Assembly (NCBI GenBank): GCA_965214695.1
Contig: OZ243967.1
Location: 806,001-870,000 of the forward strand
Length of the DNA: 64,000 nucleotides
Direction of reading: 5' to 3'
Source of the DNA: JAPOXR01 sp965214695
Lineage (GTDB): Bacteria > Pseudomonadota > Alphaproteobacteria > Rhodobacterales > Rhodobacteraceae
The notes beneath the pieces are model-generated. The model was not told the origin of the DNA. It worked only from the letters and a program-made list of their open reading frames with translations, and ran no database searches. Each line of letters starts with the position of its first letter. Positions within the stretch are counted from its first letter, which is position 1. Of the stretch, positions 17,494-27,211 are shown piece by piece. The position numbers were made by a program, and so were the translations under genes.

Positions 17494-18065
17494 TTGACTG
17501 CCTCGGCCTCCCCGAGCCATACCCTGCTCATGTAATCGGGTTCGGACACCATCCCGTTGCGGGACTGGTCTCCCTTCTTGATCGAATCCACGACTTCCAT
17601 GCCCTCGATGACCTGGCCGAACACGGTGTATTGCCCGTTGAGAAACGGCCCGTCGTCAAACATGATGAAGAATTGCGAATTGGCGCTGTCGGGATCCTGG
17701 GCGCGGGCCATTCCGACCGTGCCGCGGCTGAAGGGCTGCTCGGAAAACTCGGCCGCCAAATCCTCGTAATCGGAGCCACCCATGCCGGCATTCTGAATCG
17801 CCGGGTTGCCCCTGAGGCCGAACTTTACGTCACCGGTCTGGGCCATGAACCCGTCGATGACCCGGTGAAAGACCACGCCATCATATTGCCCGTCCTGCAC
17901 CAGGGTCTGGACTCGCTCGACATGGCCGGGCGCAAGTTCCGGAAGCAGCTTGATCACGATCAGGCGATCGCTGTCACCATTGACCTCGATCGACACCAGG
18001 TTGTCGTCGGCGCTAGTCATGACACCGGCCAGCGCCAGGGTGAGAGCAAGCAGCAAGCATCGCAT
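17490..18065 (-). CDS. Peptidyl-prolyl cis-trans isomerase, cyclophilin type (periplasmic)
   Basis: The 191-residue protein has a signal peptide (MRCLLLALTLALAGVMTSA) followed by a compact cyclophilin domain. The catalytic block VVFHRVIDGFMAQTGD and the SQFFIMFDD and YTVFGQV segments are present. It catalyses proline isomerisation during folding in the periplasm. It lies downstream of coaD on the same strand, as in many alphaproteobacteria. The ATG at 18065 begins the signal peptide; the open frame upstream is not coding in character. Confidence 0.93.
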   Translation of the reverse strand: MRCLLLALTLALAGVMTSADDNLVSIEVNGDSDRLIVIKLLPELAPGHVERVQTLVQDGQYDGVVFHRVIDGFMAQTGDVKFGLRGNPAIQNAGMGGSDYEDLAAEFSEQPFSRGTVGMARAQDPDSANSQFFIMFDDGPFLNGQYTVFGQVIEGMEVVDSIKKGDQSRNGMVSEPDYMSRVWLGEAEAVN

Positions 18066-18162
18066 TTCCAATCTCCGTTCCAAAATTCCTGCAATTGACA
18101 AAACTGCCAAACCTGCCGGCTCGGCAACCACTGATACATGACATGAGTGAAAGTTTCCTCTC

Positions 18163-18666
18163 TCAATCGCGAATTGTAACAAATTTTTGCTGAAGCGATT
18201 CAGCGACCTGCGGCGAGACGAAATTCGAGACATCTCCACCGAGCCTGGCAATCTCCTTGACCAGCTTGGAGGCGATTGACTGGCAGCGAGCATCGGCCAT
18301 CAGGAAGACGGTCTCGATATTGGAATCGAGTGAACGATTCATTCCAACCATCTGGTATTCGTACTCGAAATCCGAGACAGCTCGCAATCCCCTGATGATC
18401 ACCGAGGCACCGACCTCCCTGGCGCAATCCACCAACAGGTTCGAAAACGGCCAGGCCGACATGGAAACGCCGGTCGCCTCGTCGATGCCGGCCACCTCCG
18501 ATTCCACCATGGCCACCCGCTCCTCGAGATCAAAGAGCGGCGACTTGTCCTGGTTGCTTGCAATGCCGATCACGAGGGTGTCGACCAGTGAACAGGCGCG
18601 CCGGATGATGTCGAGGTGACCAAAGGTCACCGGGTCAAATGTGCCTGCATAAAGACCAATCCGCAT
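18163..18666 (-). CDS. coaD: Phosphopantetheine adenylyltransferase
   Basis: CoaD transfers AMP to 4'-phosphopantetheine, the penultimate step of coenzyme A synthesis. The 167-residue protein starts MRIGLYAGTFDPVTFGHLDII with the TxGH nucleotidyltransferase motif. It contains RGLRAVSDFEYEYQMVGMNR and SSKLVKE-like IASKLVKEIARLGGD. Length and motifs are normal. In related genomes the order is often uvrA, ssb, gyrA, coaD, ppi; here coaD-ppi is detached and lies before uvrA, so this neighbourhood has been rearranged. Confidence 0.96.
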   Translation of the reverse strand: MRIGLYAGTFDPVTFGHLDIIRRACSLVDTLVIGIASNQDKSPLFDLEERVAMVESEVAGIDEATGVSMSAWPFSNLLVDCAREVGASVIIRGLRAVSDFEYEYQMVGMNRSLDSNIETVFLMADARCQSIASKLVKEIARLGGDVSNFVSPQVAESLQQKFVTIRD

Positions 18667-18917
18667 GCCCTGCTCCCCGGTATCGAGCGCCCCGAACCGG
18701 ATTCGACAGGACAGCATGTGACCGGTCCCGCCAGGCAGCCGCCGGGGTGCATCCTGTTATGGCGGCGGACGGGGGATTTGCAAGTGCCGTTTGCCGCGGG
18801 CCTTGCCTCCGTCATTGTCGAACCGGAGTTTGGTTGGTAAGTGGATGCCGGTCCGGCCATATGGTCATGCGCCTGCACCGGACTAAAACAGTTCATCCGA
18901 ATTCGAGGGGCCCCATC

Positions 18918-20417
18918 ATGAGAAAGATCGCACATTTTATCAACGGACAGTCGGCCGAGGGCGAGGCGGCCAGGTTCGGGGATGTGTTCAACCCGGCGAC
19001 CGGCGAGGTTCAGGCCCGGGTGGTCATGGGAACGGCCCAGGATGTCGATGCCGCGGTCCAGGCCGCGATGGTGGCACAGCCGGGATGGGCGGCAACCAAC
19101 CCGCAACGCCGGGCCAGGGTGATGATGGAATTTGTCCGCCTGCTGCACCGTGACATGGACAAGCTGGCCGAGGCGCTGTCATCGGAGCATGGCAAGACGC
19201 TTCCCGATGCCAGGGGTGATATCCAGCGGGGCCTCGAGGTGGTCGAGTTCTGCATGGGCGCCCCGCACCTGCTCAAGGGCGAGTTTACCGATAGCGCTGG
19301 CCCGGGCATCGACATGTACTCGCTGCGCCAACCCCTGGGCGTGGTGGCCGGAATTACCCCGTTCAATTTCCCGGCCATGATCCCGATGTGGAAATTTGCG
19401 CCGGCACTGGCATGCGGCAACGCCTTCATACTGAAGCCGTCCGAGCGCGACCCCACCGTTCCCAACATGCTGGCTGAGTTGATGGTCGAGGCCGGTGCCC
19501 CGGCGGGCATCCTGCAGGTCATCCACGGCGACAAGGAAGCCGTCGATGCCATACTGACCCACCAGGGAATCGAGGCGGTGGCCTTCGTCGGTTCAACGCC
19601 GATTGCCGAATACATCTATGCCACCGGTTGCGCCCACGGCAAACGCGTCCAGTGTTTCGGCGGCGCCAAGAATCACATGATCATCATGCCCGACGCCGAT
19701 CTCGACCAGGCGGCGGATGCGCTGATCGGTTCCGGCTACGGGGCGGCCGGCGAACGCTGCATGGCGGTGTCGGTTGCCGTACCCGTTGGCGACAAGACAG
19801 CCGATGCGCTGATCGAGAGGCTGGTGCCGCGTGTCGAGAAACTTCGGGTCGGACCCTATACGGCCGGAGAAGACATGGATTACGGCCCACTGATTACCGG
19901 TGACGCCAAGCGGAAGGTGCTGGGGCTGATCGACTCCGGCATCGAGCAGGGAGCGGAGCTGGTGGTCGATGGCAGGGAATTCAGCCTGCAGGGCTACGAG
20001 GACGGGTATTTTGTCGGACCGCATCTCTTCGATCACGTGACCACCGACATGGACATCTACAAGACCGAGATCTTCGGGCCGGTGCTGTCGACGGTGCGGG
20101 CAAAATCCTACGAGGAGGCGCTGGGATACGCACGGGATCACGAATACGGCAACGGGACCGCCATCTTTACCCGAGATGGCGATACTGCCAGGGATTTTGC
20201 CGCCAGGATCAATATCGGCATGGTTGGCATCAACGTTCCGATCCCGGTGCCGCTGGCCTATTACACCTTCGGCGGCTGGAAGAAGTCGGCATTTGGCGAT
20301 CTCAACCAGCACGGGCCGGACGCGTTCCGGTTCTATACCCGCACCAAGACCATCACCTCACGCTGGCCCTCCGGCATCAAGGAAGGCGCCATTCTGAATT
20401 TCCCGATCATGGAGTGA
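18918..20417 (+). CDS. mmsA: Methylmalonate-semialdehyde dehydrogenase (CoA-acylating)
   Basis: MmsA oxidises methylmalonate semialdehyde to propionyl-CoA with NAD and CoA, the last step of valine breakdown. The 499-residue ALDH-fold protein has VAGITPFNFPAMIPMWKFA, the motif FGGAKNHMIIMPDADLD, the catalytic cysteine in AAGERCMAVS, and GMVGINVPIPVPLAYYTFGGWK. The ATG at 18918 follows GAGGGG by eight bases. It opens a four-gene operon whose later members carry the preceding steps. Confidence 0.96.
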   Translation: MRKIAHFINGQSAEGEAARFGDVFNPATGEVQARVVMGTAQDVDAAVQAAMVAQPGWAATNPQRRARVMMEFVRLLHRDMDKLAEALSSEHGKTLPDARGDIQRGLEVVEFCMGAPHLLKGEFTDSAGPGIDMYSLRQPLGVVAGITPFNFPAMIPMWKFAPALACGNAFILKPSERDPTVPNMLAELMVEAGAPAGILQVIHGDKEAVDAILTHQGIEAVAFVGSTPIAEYIYATGCAHGKRVQCFGGAKNHMIIMPDADLDQAADALIGSGYGAAGERCMAVSVAVPVGDKTADALIERLVPRVEKLRVGPYTAGEDMDYGPLITGDAKRKVLGLIDSGIEQGAELVVDGREFSLQGYEDGYFVGPHLFDHVTTDMDIYKTEIFGPVLSTVRAKSYEEALGYARDHEYGNGTAIFTRDGDTARDFAARINIGMVGINVPIPVPLAYYTFGGWKKSAFGDLNQHGPDAFRFYTRTKTITSRWPSGIKEGAILNFPIME

Positions 20418-20433
20418 CAATCCGGATCGTCCG

Positions 20434-21573
20434 ATGAGTTATGCACTGACCGACGAACAGGCGGCCATCGAGGATACGGCGATGGCGTTTGGCGTGGAGC
20501 ACATCGCCCCCCACGCCCGCGACTGGGAGCGGGAAGGCACGATTGACCGGGATTTGTGGATCGCGGCCGGCAAGCTGGGATTTGGCGGTCTTTATGTCAG
20601 TGAGGACCATGGCGGAGCGGGTTTGAGCCGGGTCGATGCCACCCTGGTATTCGAGGCGCTTGCCCGGTCCTGCCCGTCGGTCGCCGCATTCCTTTCAATC
20701 CACAACATGTGCGCGTGGATGATCAGCAAGTTCGGCTCCGACGATCTGCGCGATCGATATCTTCCCGGCGCCCTCGCCATGGAGACGGTGTTCTCCTACT
20801 GCCTGACCGAACCGGGCTGCGGCTCCGATGCCGCCGCTCTCGCAACCGCGGGCACCCGCACCAATGATGGCTGGAAACTCAACGGCACCAAGGCATTCAT
20901 TTCCGGTGGCGGCTATTCGGATGCCTATATTGTCATGTGCCGGACCGGCGGACAGGGCGCCGACGGCATCTCGGCGGTGATCATCGATGCCGGCCAGCGG
21001 GGGCTGGGCTTCGGAGCGCTCGAGGACAAGATGGGATGGCGCTCGCAGCCGACCAGGCAGGTCAACATGGATGACTGCCTGGTGGATTCGGCCAATCTGC
21101 TCGGCGAGGAAGGACACGGCTTCCGCTATGCCATGTCGGGGCTCGATGGCGGCCGCCTGAACATTTCGGCATGTTCGCTGGGCGGAGCCCAGGCGGCGAT
21201 GGATGCCACCCTCGACTACATGCGGGAGAGGACGGCATTCGGCCGCCCGATTTCCTCCTTCCAGGCCCTCCGATTCAGGCTCGCCGAGATGGAAACGGAA
21301 ATGCAGGCGGCACGAAACCTGTTGCGGCTGGCGGCCTGGAAACTCGACAGCGGCGCCGCTGACGCCACCCGATTCTGCGCCATGGCCAAGCTCTTTACCA
21401 CCGATTCCTGTTTTCGGATCGCCAATGAATGCCTGCAACTGCATGGCGGCTACGGCTATCTCGCCGATTACGGCCTCGAGAAGATTGTCCGGGATCTGCG
21501 GGTGCACCAGATTCTCGAGGGCACCAACGAAATCATGCGGGTGATCATCTCGCGCCAATTGCTTGACGATTGA
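20434..21573 (+). CDS. Acyl-CoA dehydrogenase, probable isobutyryl-CoA dehydrogenase
   Basis: This 379-residue flavoprotein should oxidise isobutyryl-CoA to methacrylyl-CoA, passing electrons to ETF. It carries the family signatures CLTEPGCGSDAAAL near residue 130 and LQLHGGYGYLADYGLEKIVRD, and the base-containing ILEGTNEIMRVI near the C-terminus. The substrate is inferred from its position between mmsA and the 3-hydroxyisobutyryl-CoA hydrolase. Its stop overlaps the next ATG by one base. Confidence 0.93.
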   Translation: MSYALTDEQAAIEDTAMAFGVEHIAPHARDWEREGTIDRDLWIAAGKLGFGGLYVSEDHGGAGLSRVDATLVFEALARSCPSVAAFLSIHNMCAWMISKFGSDDLRDRYLPGALAMETVFSYCLTEPGCGSDAAALATAGTRTNDGWKLNGTKAFISGGGYSDAYIVMCRTGGQGADGISAVIIDAGQRGLGFGALEDKMGWRSQPTRQVNMDDCLVDSANLLGEEGHGFRYAMSGLDGGRLNISACSLGGAQAAMDATLDYMRERTAFGRPISSFQALRFRLAEMETEMQAARNLLRLAAWKLDSGAADATRFCAMAKLFTTDSCFRIANECLQLHGGYGYLADYGLEKIVRDLRVHQILEGTNEIMRVIISRQLLDD

Positions 21574-22616
21574 TGAGCGAGATCACGATCAGGTCGAACG
21601 GCAGGATCGGCCATGTCACCCTGACCCGCCCCGACATGCTCAATGCCCTGACGGCCGGCATGTGCGACGCAATCGAGGCTGCACTCGACCGGTGGAACGC
21701 CGACGGCTCGGTCGATGCCATGGTCATCGATGCCGAGGGCGAGCGGGCATTCTGCGCTGGCGGCGACATCGTCGAGATGCACCGGTCCGGACGCCGCGGC
21801 GATCTCGACTACGGTCGCCGGTTCTGGCGTGACGAGTACCGCCTCAACGCCAGGCTGTCCGGATCGCGCCTGCCGGTTATCAGCTTCCTGCAGGGATATA
21901 CCATGGGTGGCGGAGTCGGGATCGGTTGCCATGCCAGGCATCGCATAGTCTGCGAATCCAGCCGGGTCGCCATGCCGGAATGCGCCATCGGCCTCGTTCC
22001 CGATGTTGGCGGCTCCTTCCTGCTAGCCAGGGCGCCAGGCAGGATCGGCGAATGTATGGGGCTGACCGGCTTCCGGGCCGGGCCGGCCGATGCCATCCAT
22101 GCCGGCTTCGCCGACCGGTTCGTGCCACGGGAGCGCTGGCCCGACCTGCTCCAGGGACTCGCCGCCACCGGCGATATTGCACTGATCACCCAGGCTGCCG
22201 AAGCGCCGCCGAGAGGTGCATTCGAACAGGGTGCCCCCATGATCGACCGGGTGTTTGCCCTGCCATCGGTTGCCGAAATCGAACAGGCGCTGCTCAAGGA
22301 CAACTCCGAACTGGCCGGACAATTCCGCCGCGGGATGTCGCGCAACTCGCCGCTTTCCATGGCCTGCGCGCTTGAGTTGGTGCGCATGCAGCGCTCGTCA
22401 TCGACCATTGAACAGGCGCTCGGCCTCGAATACAGGTTTGTACACAGATCCGTGGAACACACTGATTTCATGGAGGGAATCAGATCGGTAATCATTGACA
22501 AAGATAACCAGCCTGCCTGGCGGCACGCCTCGCCGAAAGAGGTGGGTAGCCAGGAAGTCAGGCGCCTGCTTGCGCCGCTGGGAGATTCGGAACTGAAGCT
22601 GGAGCTGGAACATTGA
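21573..22616 (+). CDS. 3-hydroxyisobutyryl-CoA hydrolase (enoyl-CoA hydratase family)
   Basis: This crotonase-fold protein of about 347 residues should release 3-hydroxyisobutyrate from its CoA ester in valine degradation. Features typical of HIBCH rather than a hydratase are AFCAGGDIVEMH, the oxyanion segment GYTMGGGVGIGCHARHRIV, and PECAIGLVPDVGGSFLLARAPG. A long C-terminal part with SPLSMACALELVR is also present. The TGATG overlap with the dehydrogenase and the TTGA overlap with mmsB show tight coupling. Confidence 0.93.
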   Translation: MSEITIRSNGRIGHVTLTRPDMLNALTAGMCDAIEAALDRWNADGSVDAMVIDAEGERAFCAGGDIVEMHRSGRRGDLDYGRRFWRDEYRLNARLSGSRLPVISFLQGYTMGGGVGIGCHARHRIVCESSRVAMPECAIGLVPDVGGSFLLARAPGRIGECMGLTGFRAGPADAIHAGFADRFVPRERWPDLLQGLAATGDIALITQAAEAPPRGAFEQGAPMIDRVFALPSVAEIEQALLKDNSELAGQFRRGMSRNSPLSMACALELVRMQRSSSTIEQALGLEYRFVHRSVEHTDFMEGIRSVIIDKDNQPAWRHASPKEVGSQEVRRLLAPLGDSELKLELEH

Positions 22617-23479
22617 AGATTGGATTCATCGGGCTCGGCAATATGGGCCGGCCAATGGCAATCAATCTGCGCGATGCCGGCCATGATCTGGCAGGGTACG
22701 ACCTGGCCACCGCATGTCCGGACGGCGTGGAGCAGGCCGGGTCCGCGGCATCGGCAGCAACCGGCAGGGACGTGGTCATCACCATGCTGCCGGATGGCGA
22801 GGCCCTCCGGCAGGTCGCCACCAACATCATACCGGCCATGACCGCCGGCACGGTGTTCCTCGACTGCTCGACCGTTGACATTCGCAGTGCCAGGCAGACG
22901 GCGGATGCCGCCGACATGGCGGGGTTGCAATTCCTTGACGCCCCCGTCTCCGGCGGTGTTGCCGGCGCCGCCGCCGGCACCCTGACCTTCATGGTTGGCG
23001 GGCCGGCAAGCGGCTTCGACATGGTCGGCCCGCTGCTGGAGGTGATGGGCGGACGGGCGGTCCTGTGCGGCGCGGCCGGAGCTGGCCAGGCCGCCAAGAT
23101 CTGCAACAACATGATCCTCGGCGCCACAATGATCGTGACCTGCGAGGCATTCGGGCTTGCCGACCGGCTTGGCCTCGACCGCCAGAAGATGTTTGACGTG
23201 GTGTCATCATCCTCGGGGTTCAGCTGGAGCCTCAACACCTACTGTCCGGCGCCGGATGTCGGGCCCCGCTCCCCGTCCGACAATGACTACAGGCCGGGTT
23301 TCGCCGCCGAGTTGATGCTGAAGGATCTGGCCCTGTCGCAGGATGCGGCCGCCGCCTCCGGCGCCCCGACGCCCATCGGCAACAAGGCGATGGAAATCTA
23401 CCGGGACTTCGTCGACAACCAGGGCGGAGCCGGCCTCGACTTTTCGGCGATCATCCGGCAGTTCGAGGAGGCTGGCTGA
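22613..23479 (+). CDS. mmsB: 3-hydroxyisobutyrate dehydrogenase
   Basis: MmsB oxidises 3-hydroxyisobutyrate to methylmalonate semialdehyde with NAD. The 288-residue protein has the Rossmann opening IGFIGLGNMGRPMAINL, the substrate block DAPVSGGVAGAAAGTLTFMVGG, and the catalytic lysine segment GAGQAAKICNNMILG. The start is a TTG overlapping the preceding stop (TTGA); no ATG would preserve the Rossmann motif. The gene ends ten bases from uvrA, which converges on it. Confidence 0.95.
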   Translation: MKIGFIGLGNMGRPMAINLRDAGHDLAGYDLATACPDGVEQAGSAASAATGRDVVITMLPDGEALRQVATNIIPAMTAGTVFLDCSTVDIRSARQTADAADMAGLQFLDAPVSGGVAGAAAGTLTFMVGGPASGFDMVGPLLEVMGGRAVLCGAAGAGQAAKICNNMILGATMIVTCEAFGLADRLGLDRQKMFDVVSSSSGFSWSLNTYCPAPDVGPRSPSDNDYRPGFAAELMLKDLALSQDAAAASGAPTPIGNKAMEIYRDFVDNQGGAGLDFSAIIRQFEEAG

Positions 23480-23489
23480 ACCTTCCGCT

Positions 23490-26351
23490 CTACGCGGCCT
23501 CGGTCCCGACCTGGTCAAGGAGCGGTTTCAGGTAGCGGCCGGTATGGCTCTGCCGATCGAGGCTGACGTGTTCGGGGGTACCGGTTGCCACGATTTGGCC
23601 GCCGCCATCGCCGCCTTCCGGCCCCAGATCGATGATCCAGTCCGCGGTCTTGATGACATCCAGATTGTGCTCGATGACCACCACGGTATTGCCACGGTCG
23701 GCGAATTCGTGAAGCACGGCCAGCAGGTTCCTGATGTCCTCGAAATGCAGCCCGGTTGTCGGCTCGTCCAGGATATAGAGCGTCCTCTCCGATGAACGGC
23801 GCGACAACTCCTTGGCAAGCTTGACCCGCTGGGCCTCGCCACCTGACAGGGTGGTGGCCTGCTGGCCGAGCCTGATATATCCGAGCCCGACCTTCTGCAT
23901 GCAGCGCAGCCGGTTCCTGATGGAGGGTATGGCAGAAAAGAACTCGACCGCCTCGTCCACGGTCAGGGCCAGGACATCGGCGATGCTCTTGCCGCGGAAC
24001 CTGATCTCGAGTGTTTCCTTGTTGTATCGCTGTCCCTTGCAGCTTTCGCAGGTCACGAAGACATCGGACAGAAAATGCATCTCGATGCGCTTTACGCCAT
24101 CCCCCTGGCAGGCCTCGCATCGTCCGCCCTTGACATTGAAGGAGAACTGGCCGGGCTTGTATCCTCGAGCCCGAGATTCTGGCAATTCGACAAACCAGTT
24201 GCGGATCGGCGTGAACGAATCGGTATAGGTTGCCGGGTTTGATCGCGGCGTCCGCCCGATGGGCCTCTGGTCGATGTTGATGACATTGTCGATATTTTCT
24301 ATCCCCTCGATCCCCTCGCAATTCGCCAGGCCAGGCTCGCTCCACCGGCGAGTCGCCACCTTCACGTGACGGTACAGCGTCTCGAAGGTCAGGGTGGACT
24401 TGCCGCTGCCGGACACGCCGGTCACGCAAATGAACTTGCCGAGCGGGAAATCGACCGTCACATTCTTCAGGTTGTTTCCGAAGGCCGACTTGATGCGCAG
24501 CGATTGTCCGTTTCCGGTGCGTCGGCGGCTGCGATAAGGAATTACCTTTCTCCGGCACAGATACTGGCCGGTCAGCGATGACGGGTTCTGCTCGATATCG
24601 GCCGGGGCACCCTGGGCAACGATTCTGCCGCCATGAATGCCGGCACGGGGTCCGAAATCGATGACGGTGTCGGCCTCGCGGATCGCCTCCTCATCGTGTT
24701 CCACCACGATGACGGTATTTCCCTGGTCACGGAGATTCTTGAGGGTATCGAGAAGCCTCCGGTTGTCCCGCTGGTGCAGGCCGATCGATGGCTCATCGAG
24801 AACGTAGAGCACCCCGGTCAAGCCGGAGCCAATCTGGCTGGCCAGCCGGATGCGCTGGCTCTCGCCGCCAGACAACGTGCTCGCCTGCCGGGACAGGGTG
24901 AGGTATTCGAGGCCGACATTGACCAGGAAGCCGAGCCGGTCCTGCAACTCCCGGAGAATCGGCCCTGCTATCTGACGGCTCTGCGCACCAAGCTGCTCGC
25001 CGACCTCGCTGATCCAGCGATGGGCATCGCCGACCGACAATTCGGTCAGCTGGCCAATATTCAGATCACCGACCATGACAGCCAGCGCCTCCATGCGAAG
25101 CCGGTACCCCCTGCAATCCGGGCAAGGCCGGCTGTTGCGATACCGTTCCAGCTGGCTGCGTACCGTCGGCGAGCCGGTCTCGCGGTAGCGGCGCTCCAAA
25201 TTTGGAATGATGCCTTCAAACCGTCTCGTAACCTGGTAGGATCTGTCTTGGTCGACATAGCGAAACTCGATCTCCTCCTTGCCCGAGCCATGGAGCAGCA
25301 CTTGCTGAAAACTTTCCGGAAGCTGCTGCCACTCGCAGGCGACATTCACCTCGTAATGCTTCGCCAGGCATTCGACCGTCTGCATCTGGTAGCTGCCCGG
25401 AAACATGGACCAGGGCTCGATGGCGTTTCGCAGGACCAGGCGATCGTGATCGGGAATCACCAGCCGTTCATCGAAAAAGGCCTGTTGGCCAAGCCCGTCG
25501 CAACTGGGACAGGCCCCGGATGGTACATTGAAGGAAAACAGCCTTGGTTCAAGTTCGGGAATGGTAAATCCCGACACCGGACAGGCAAAATTCTCGGAAA
25601 AGGTGATTGACCCCTCGCCTTCCGTCGGACCGGAATACTCGGCCACCGCGAGTCCCCCGGACTGGTCAAGCGCAGTCCTGAGCGAATCGGCCAGTCTCTG
25701 GCCGATATCTCGCGATGTCACGACCCGGTCGACAACCAGGTCGATATTGTGCCGGAAGGTCTTCTTCAGGGTCGGGAGTTCGTCGAGTTCGTATGACTCG
25801 CCGTCAATCCGGACCCTCAAGAAACCCTGCTTGCGAAAACCCAGCAATTCCTTCTGGAATTCACCCTTGCGGTCCCGGATCACCGGCGAGAGCAGGGTGA
25901 CCCGGGCTCCCTCCTCCATCCCGAGGATGCGCTTGACCATGTCCGACACCTGCTGGGCCATGATCGGTTGGCCGGTAGCCGGCGAGTACGGTGTCCCGGC
26001 CCGGGCATAGAGCAGCCGCAGATAGTCGTAGATTTCGGTCACGGTTCCGACGGTCGAACGGGGATTGACCGAGGTTGTCTTCTGTTCGATCGAAATCGCC
26101 GGCGACAGGCCGCTGATGTGGTCGACATCCGGCTTTTCCATCATGTTCAGGAATTGACGGGCATAGGTCGACAGGCTCTCGACATAGCGCCGCTGCCCTT
26201 CGGCATAGATGGTGTCCATGGCCAGTGACGATTTTCCCGAGCCGCTGAGCCCGGTGACCACCACCAGCTGGTTGCGGGGAATATCGACATCGATCGACTT
26301 GAGATTGTGCTCCCGCGCGCCCCTGACGCTGATCATTGCCGGATCTCTCAT
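23490..26351 (-). CDS. uvrA: Excinuclease ABC subunit A
   Basis: UvrA finds bulky DNA lesions and loads UvrB in nucleotide excision repair. The 953-residue protein has two ABC ATPase halves: Walker A GLSGSGKSSLAMDTIYAEG near the N-terminus and GVSGSGKSTLTFETLY in the second half. Signatures are LSGGESQRIRLASQIG and LSGGEAQRVKLAKEL. Zinc-binding cysteine pairs lie in FACPVSGF with GACPSCDGLG, and in CEACQGDG with CESCKGQRYN. I start at the ATG at 26351, six bases after GGGAGA; an ATG at 26336 also fits. It is divergent from ssb. Confidence 0.97.
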   Translation of the reverse strand: MRDPAMISVRGAREHNLKSIDVDIPRNQLVVVTGLSGSGKSSLAMDTIYAEGQRRYVESLSTYARQFLNMMEKPDVDHISGLSPAISIEQKTTSVNPRSTVGTVTEIYDYLRLLYARAGTPYSPATGQPIMAQQVSDMVKRILGMEEGARVTLLSPVIRDRKGEFQKELLGFRKQGFLRVRIDGESYELDELPTLKKTFRHNIDLVVDRVVTSRDIGQRLADSLRTALDQSGGLAVAEYSGPTEGEGSITFSENFACPVSGFTIPELEPRLFSFNVPSGACPSCDGLGQQAFFDERLVIPDHDRLVLRNAIEPWSMFPGSYQMQTVECLAKHYEVNVACEWQQLPESFQQVLLHGSGKEEIEFRYVDQDRSYQVTRRFEGIIPNLERRYRETGSPTVRSQLERYRNSRPCPDCRGYRLRMEALAVMVGDLNIGQLTELSVGDAHRWISEVGEQLGAQSRQIAGPILRELQDRLGFLVNVGLEYLTLSRQASTLSGGESQRIRLASQIGSGLTGVLYVLDEPSIGLHQRDNRRLLDTLKNLRDQGNTVIVVEHDEEAIREADTVIDFGPRAGIHGGRIVAQGAPADIEQNPSSLTGQYLCRRKVIPYRSRRRTGNGQSLRIKSAFGNNLKNVTVDFPLGKFICVTGVSGSGKSTLTFETLYRHVKVATRRWSEPGLANCEGIEGIENIDNVINIDQRPIGRTPRSNPATYTDSFTPIRNWFVELPESRARGYKPGQFSFNVKGGRCEACQGDGVKRIEMHFLSDVFVTCESCKGQRYNKETLEIRFRGKSIADVLALTVDEAVEFFSAIPSIRNRLRCMQKVGLGYIRLGQQATTLSGGEAQRVKLAKELSRRSSERTLYILDEPTTGLHFEDIRNLLAVLHEFADRGNTVVVIEHNLDVIKTADWIIDLGPEGGDGGGQIVATGTPEHVSLDRQSHTGRYLKPLLDQVGTEAA

Positions 26352-26372
26352 CACAATCTCCCGAAATGCCCC

Positions 26373-26416
26373 TTGACTTGCCAATTTTCAAAAACTAATA
26401 TGGAACATAGAACATA
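26373..26416 (+). promoter_or_regulatory. Strong sigma70-type promoter for ssb with adjacent GAACATA direct repeat
   Basis: On the plus strand TTGACT (26373-26378) and TAATAT (26396-26401) are separated by exactly 17 bases. GAACATA occurs twice back to back right after the -10 (26403-26416), at the expected start point. Damage-induced uvrA/ssb regions in alphaproteobacteria carry LexA boxes of the form GTTC-N7-GTTC; here the GAAC units are spaced by only three bases, so LexA binding is possible but not canonical. Confidence 0.6.
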
Positions 26417-26696
26417 CATTACACGGACATTAAATCCCTGTCGAGCTAGAAAATGGAATTGCCGTCCTCCCCCCGGAAGAGCCACCCACCTACGTGAACA
26501 AGGCAACAATATGCAACCGATTGATTTTCCCTCTCGCCCACCAGCCACCTGGCCAATGCCGATGATGCCGCCCGGTTGCTTTCCCCGGCCCGCCTCTCCA
26601 GTGCGCCCGGAAAATGATGGCCTGGCAACATCTGCGGTGTTGCCGCCGCCCGCCTGCCGCCGTAAAGTTTCCACGATGATGGGGTGGAGTTGATCG
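26417..26696. other. uvrA-ssb intergenic leader
   Basis: About 280 bases separate the ssb promoter from the ssb ATG, which is long for a leader. A proline-rich 60-codon open frame (26511-26693) ends four bases before ssb. It has only a weak AAGG upstream and no recognisable similarity, so I do not call it a gene. The uvrA promoter on the other strand must also be here, but I cannot place it convincingly. Confidence 0.4.
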
Positions 26697-27170
26697 ATGG
26701 CTGGAAGCGTAAACAAGGTGATCCTGGTCGGCAATCTCGGCAGGGATCCCGAAACCAGGACGTTCCCGTCCGGTGACAAGTATTGCAACCTGACTGTCGC
26801 AACATCCGAGTCCTGGCGTGACCGGAACACCGGCGACCGCCGGGAGCGCACCGAATGGCACCGGGTCGTGATCTACAACAAGGCGCTGGTGGATGTTGCC
26901 GAGAGGTTCCTCTCCAAGGGCAGCAAGGTCTATCTCGAGGGGCAGCTGGAGACCCGGAAATGGCAGGACCAGTCAGGCCAGGACAGGTATTCCACCGAGG
27001 TTGCGCTGCGCCCGTTCAGTTCGGCACTCACAATGCTGGACCGACGTGGTGAATCGGCCGAATCACCATCGGGAGGCTACAGCCGCAACGACAACCGACC
27101 CCCTGACAGGAGCTTTGAATCGCAGGATGACCCGGTCGGCGTCGAACTCGACGACGACACACCATTCTAG
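26697..27170 (+). CDS. ssb: Single-stranded DNA-binding protein
   Basis: SSB coats single-stranded DNA during replication, repair and recombination. The 157-residue protein has the OB-fold block MAGSVNKVILVGNLGRDPETR, SWRDRNTGDRRERTEWHRVVIYNK and SKVYLEGQLETRKWQDQSGQDRY in order. A flexible linker follows, with the acidic tip DDDTPF that recruits partner proteins. The ATG at 26697 has GGAG eight bases upstream. Length is typical for alphaproteobacteria. Confidence 0.97.
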   Translation: MAGSVNKVILVGNLGRDPETRTFPSGDKYCNLTVATSESWRDRNTGDRRERTEWHRVVIYNKALVDVAERFLSKGSKVYLEGQLETRKWQDQSGQDRYSTEVALRPFSSALTMLDRRGESAESPSGGYSRNDNRPPDRSFESQDDPVGVELDDDTPF

Positions 27171-27211
27171 CCTCCAGCAGCCAGGAAATCCGGTTAAGGC
27201 AAGTCAAGGAG

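Noticed and set aside
26403..26416. Canonical LexA box at uvrA/ssb
   Set aside because: The GAAC units are three rather than seven bases apart, so I describe it as a direct repeat only.
26511..26693. 60-codon frame ending just before ssb
   Set aside because: Weak ribosome site, proline-rich, no family; may be chance in the leader.
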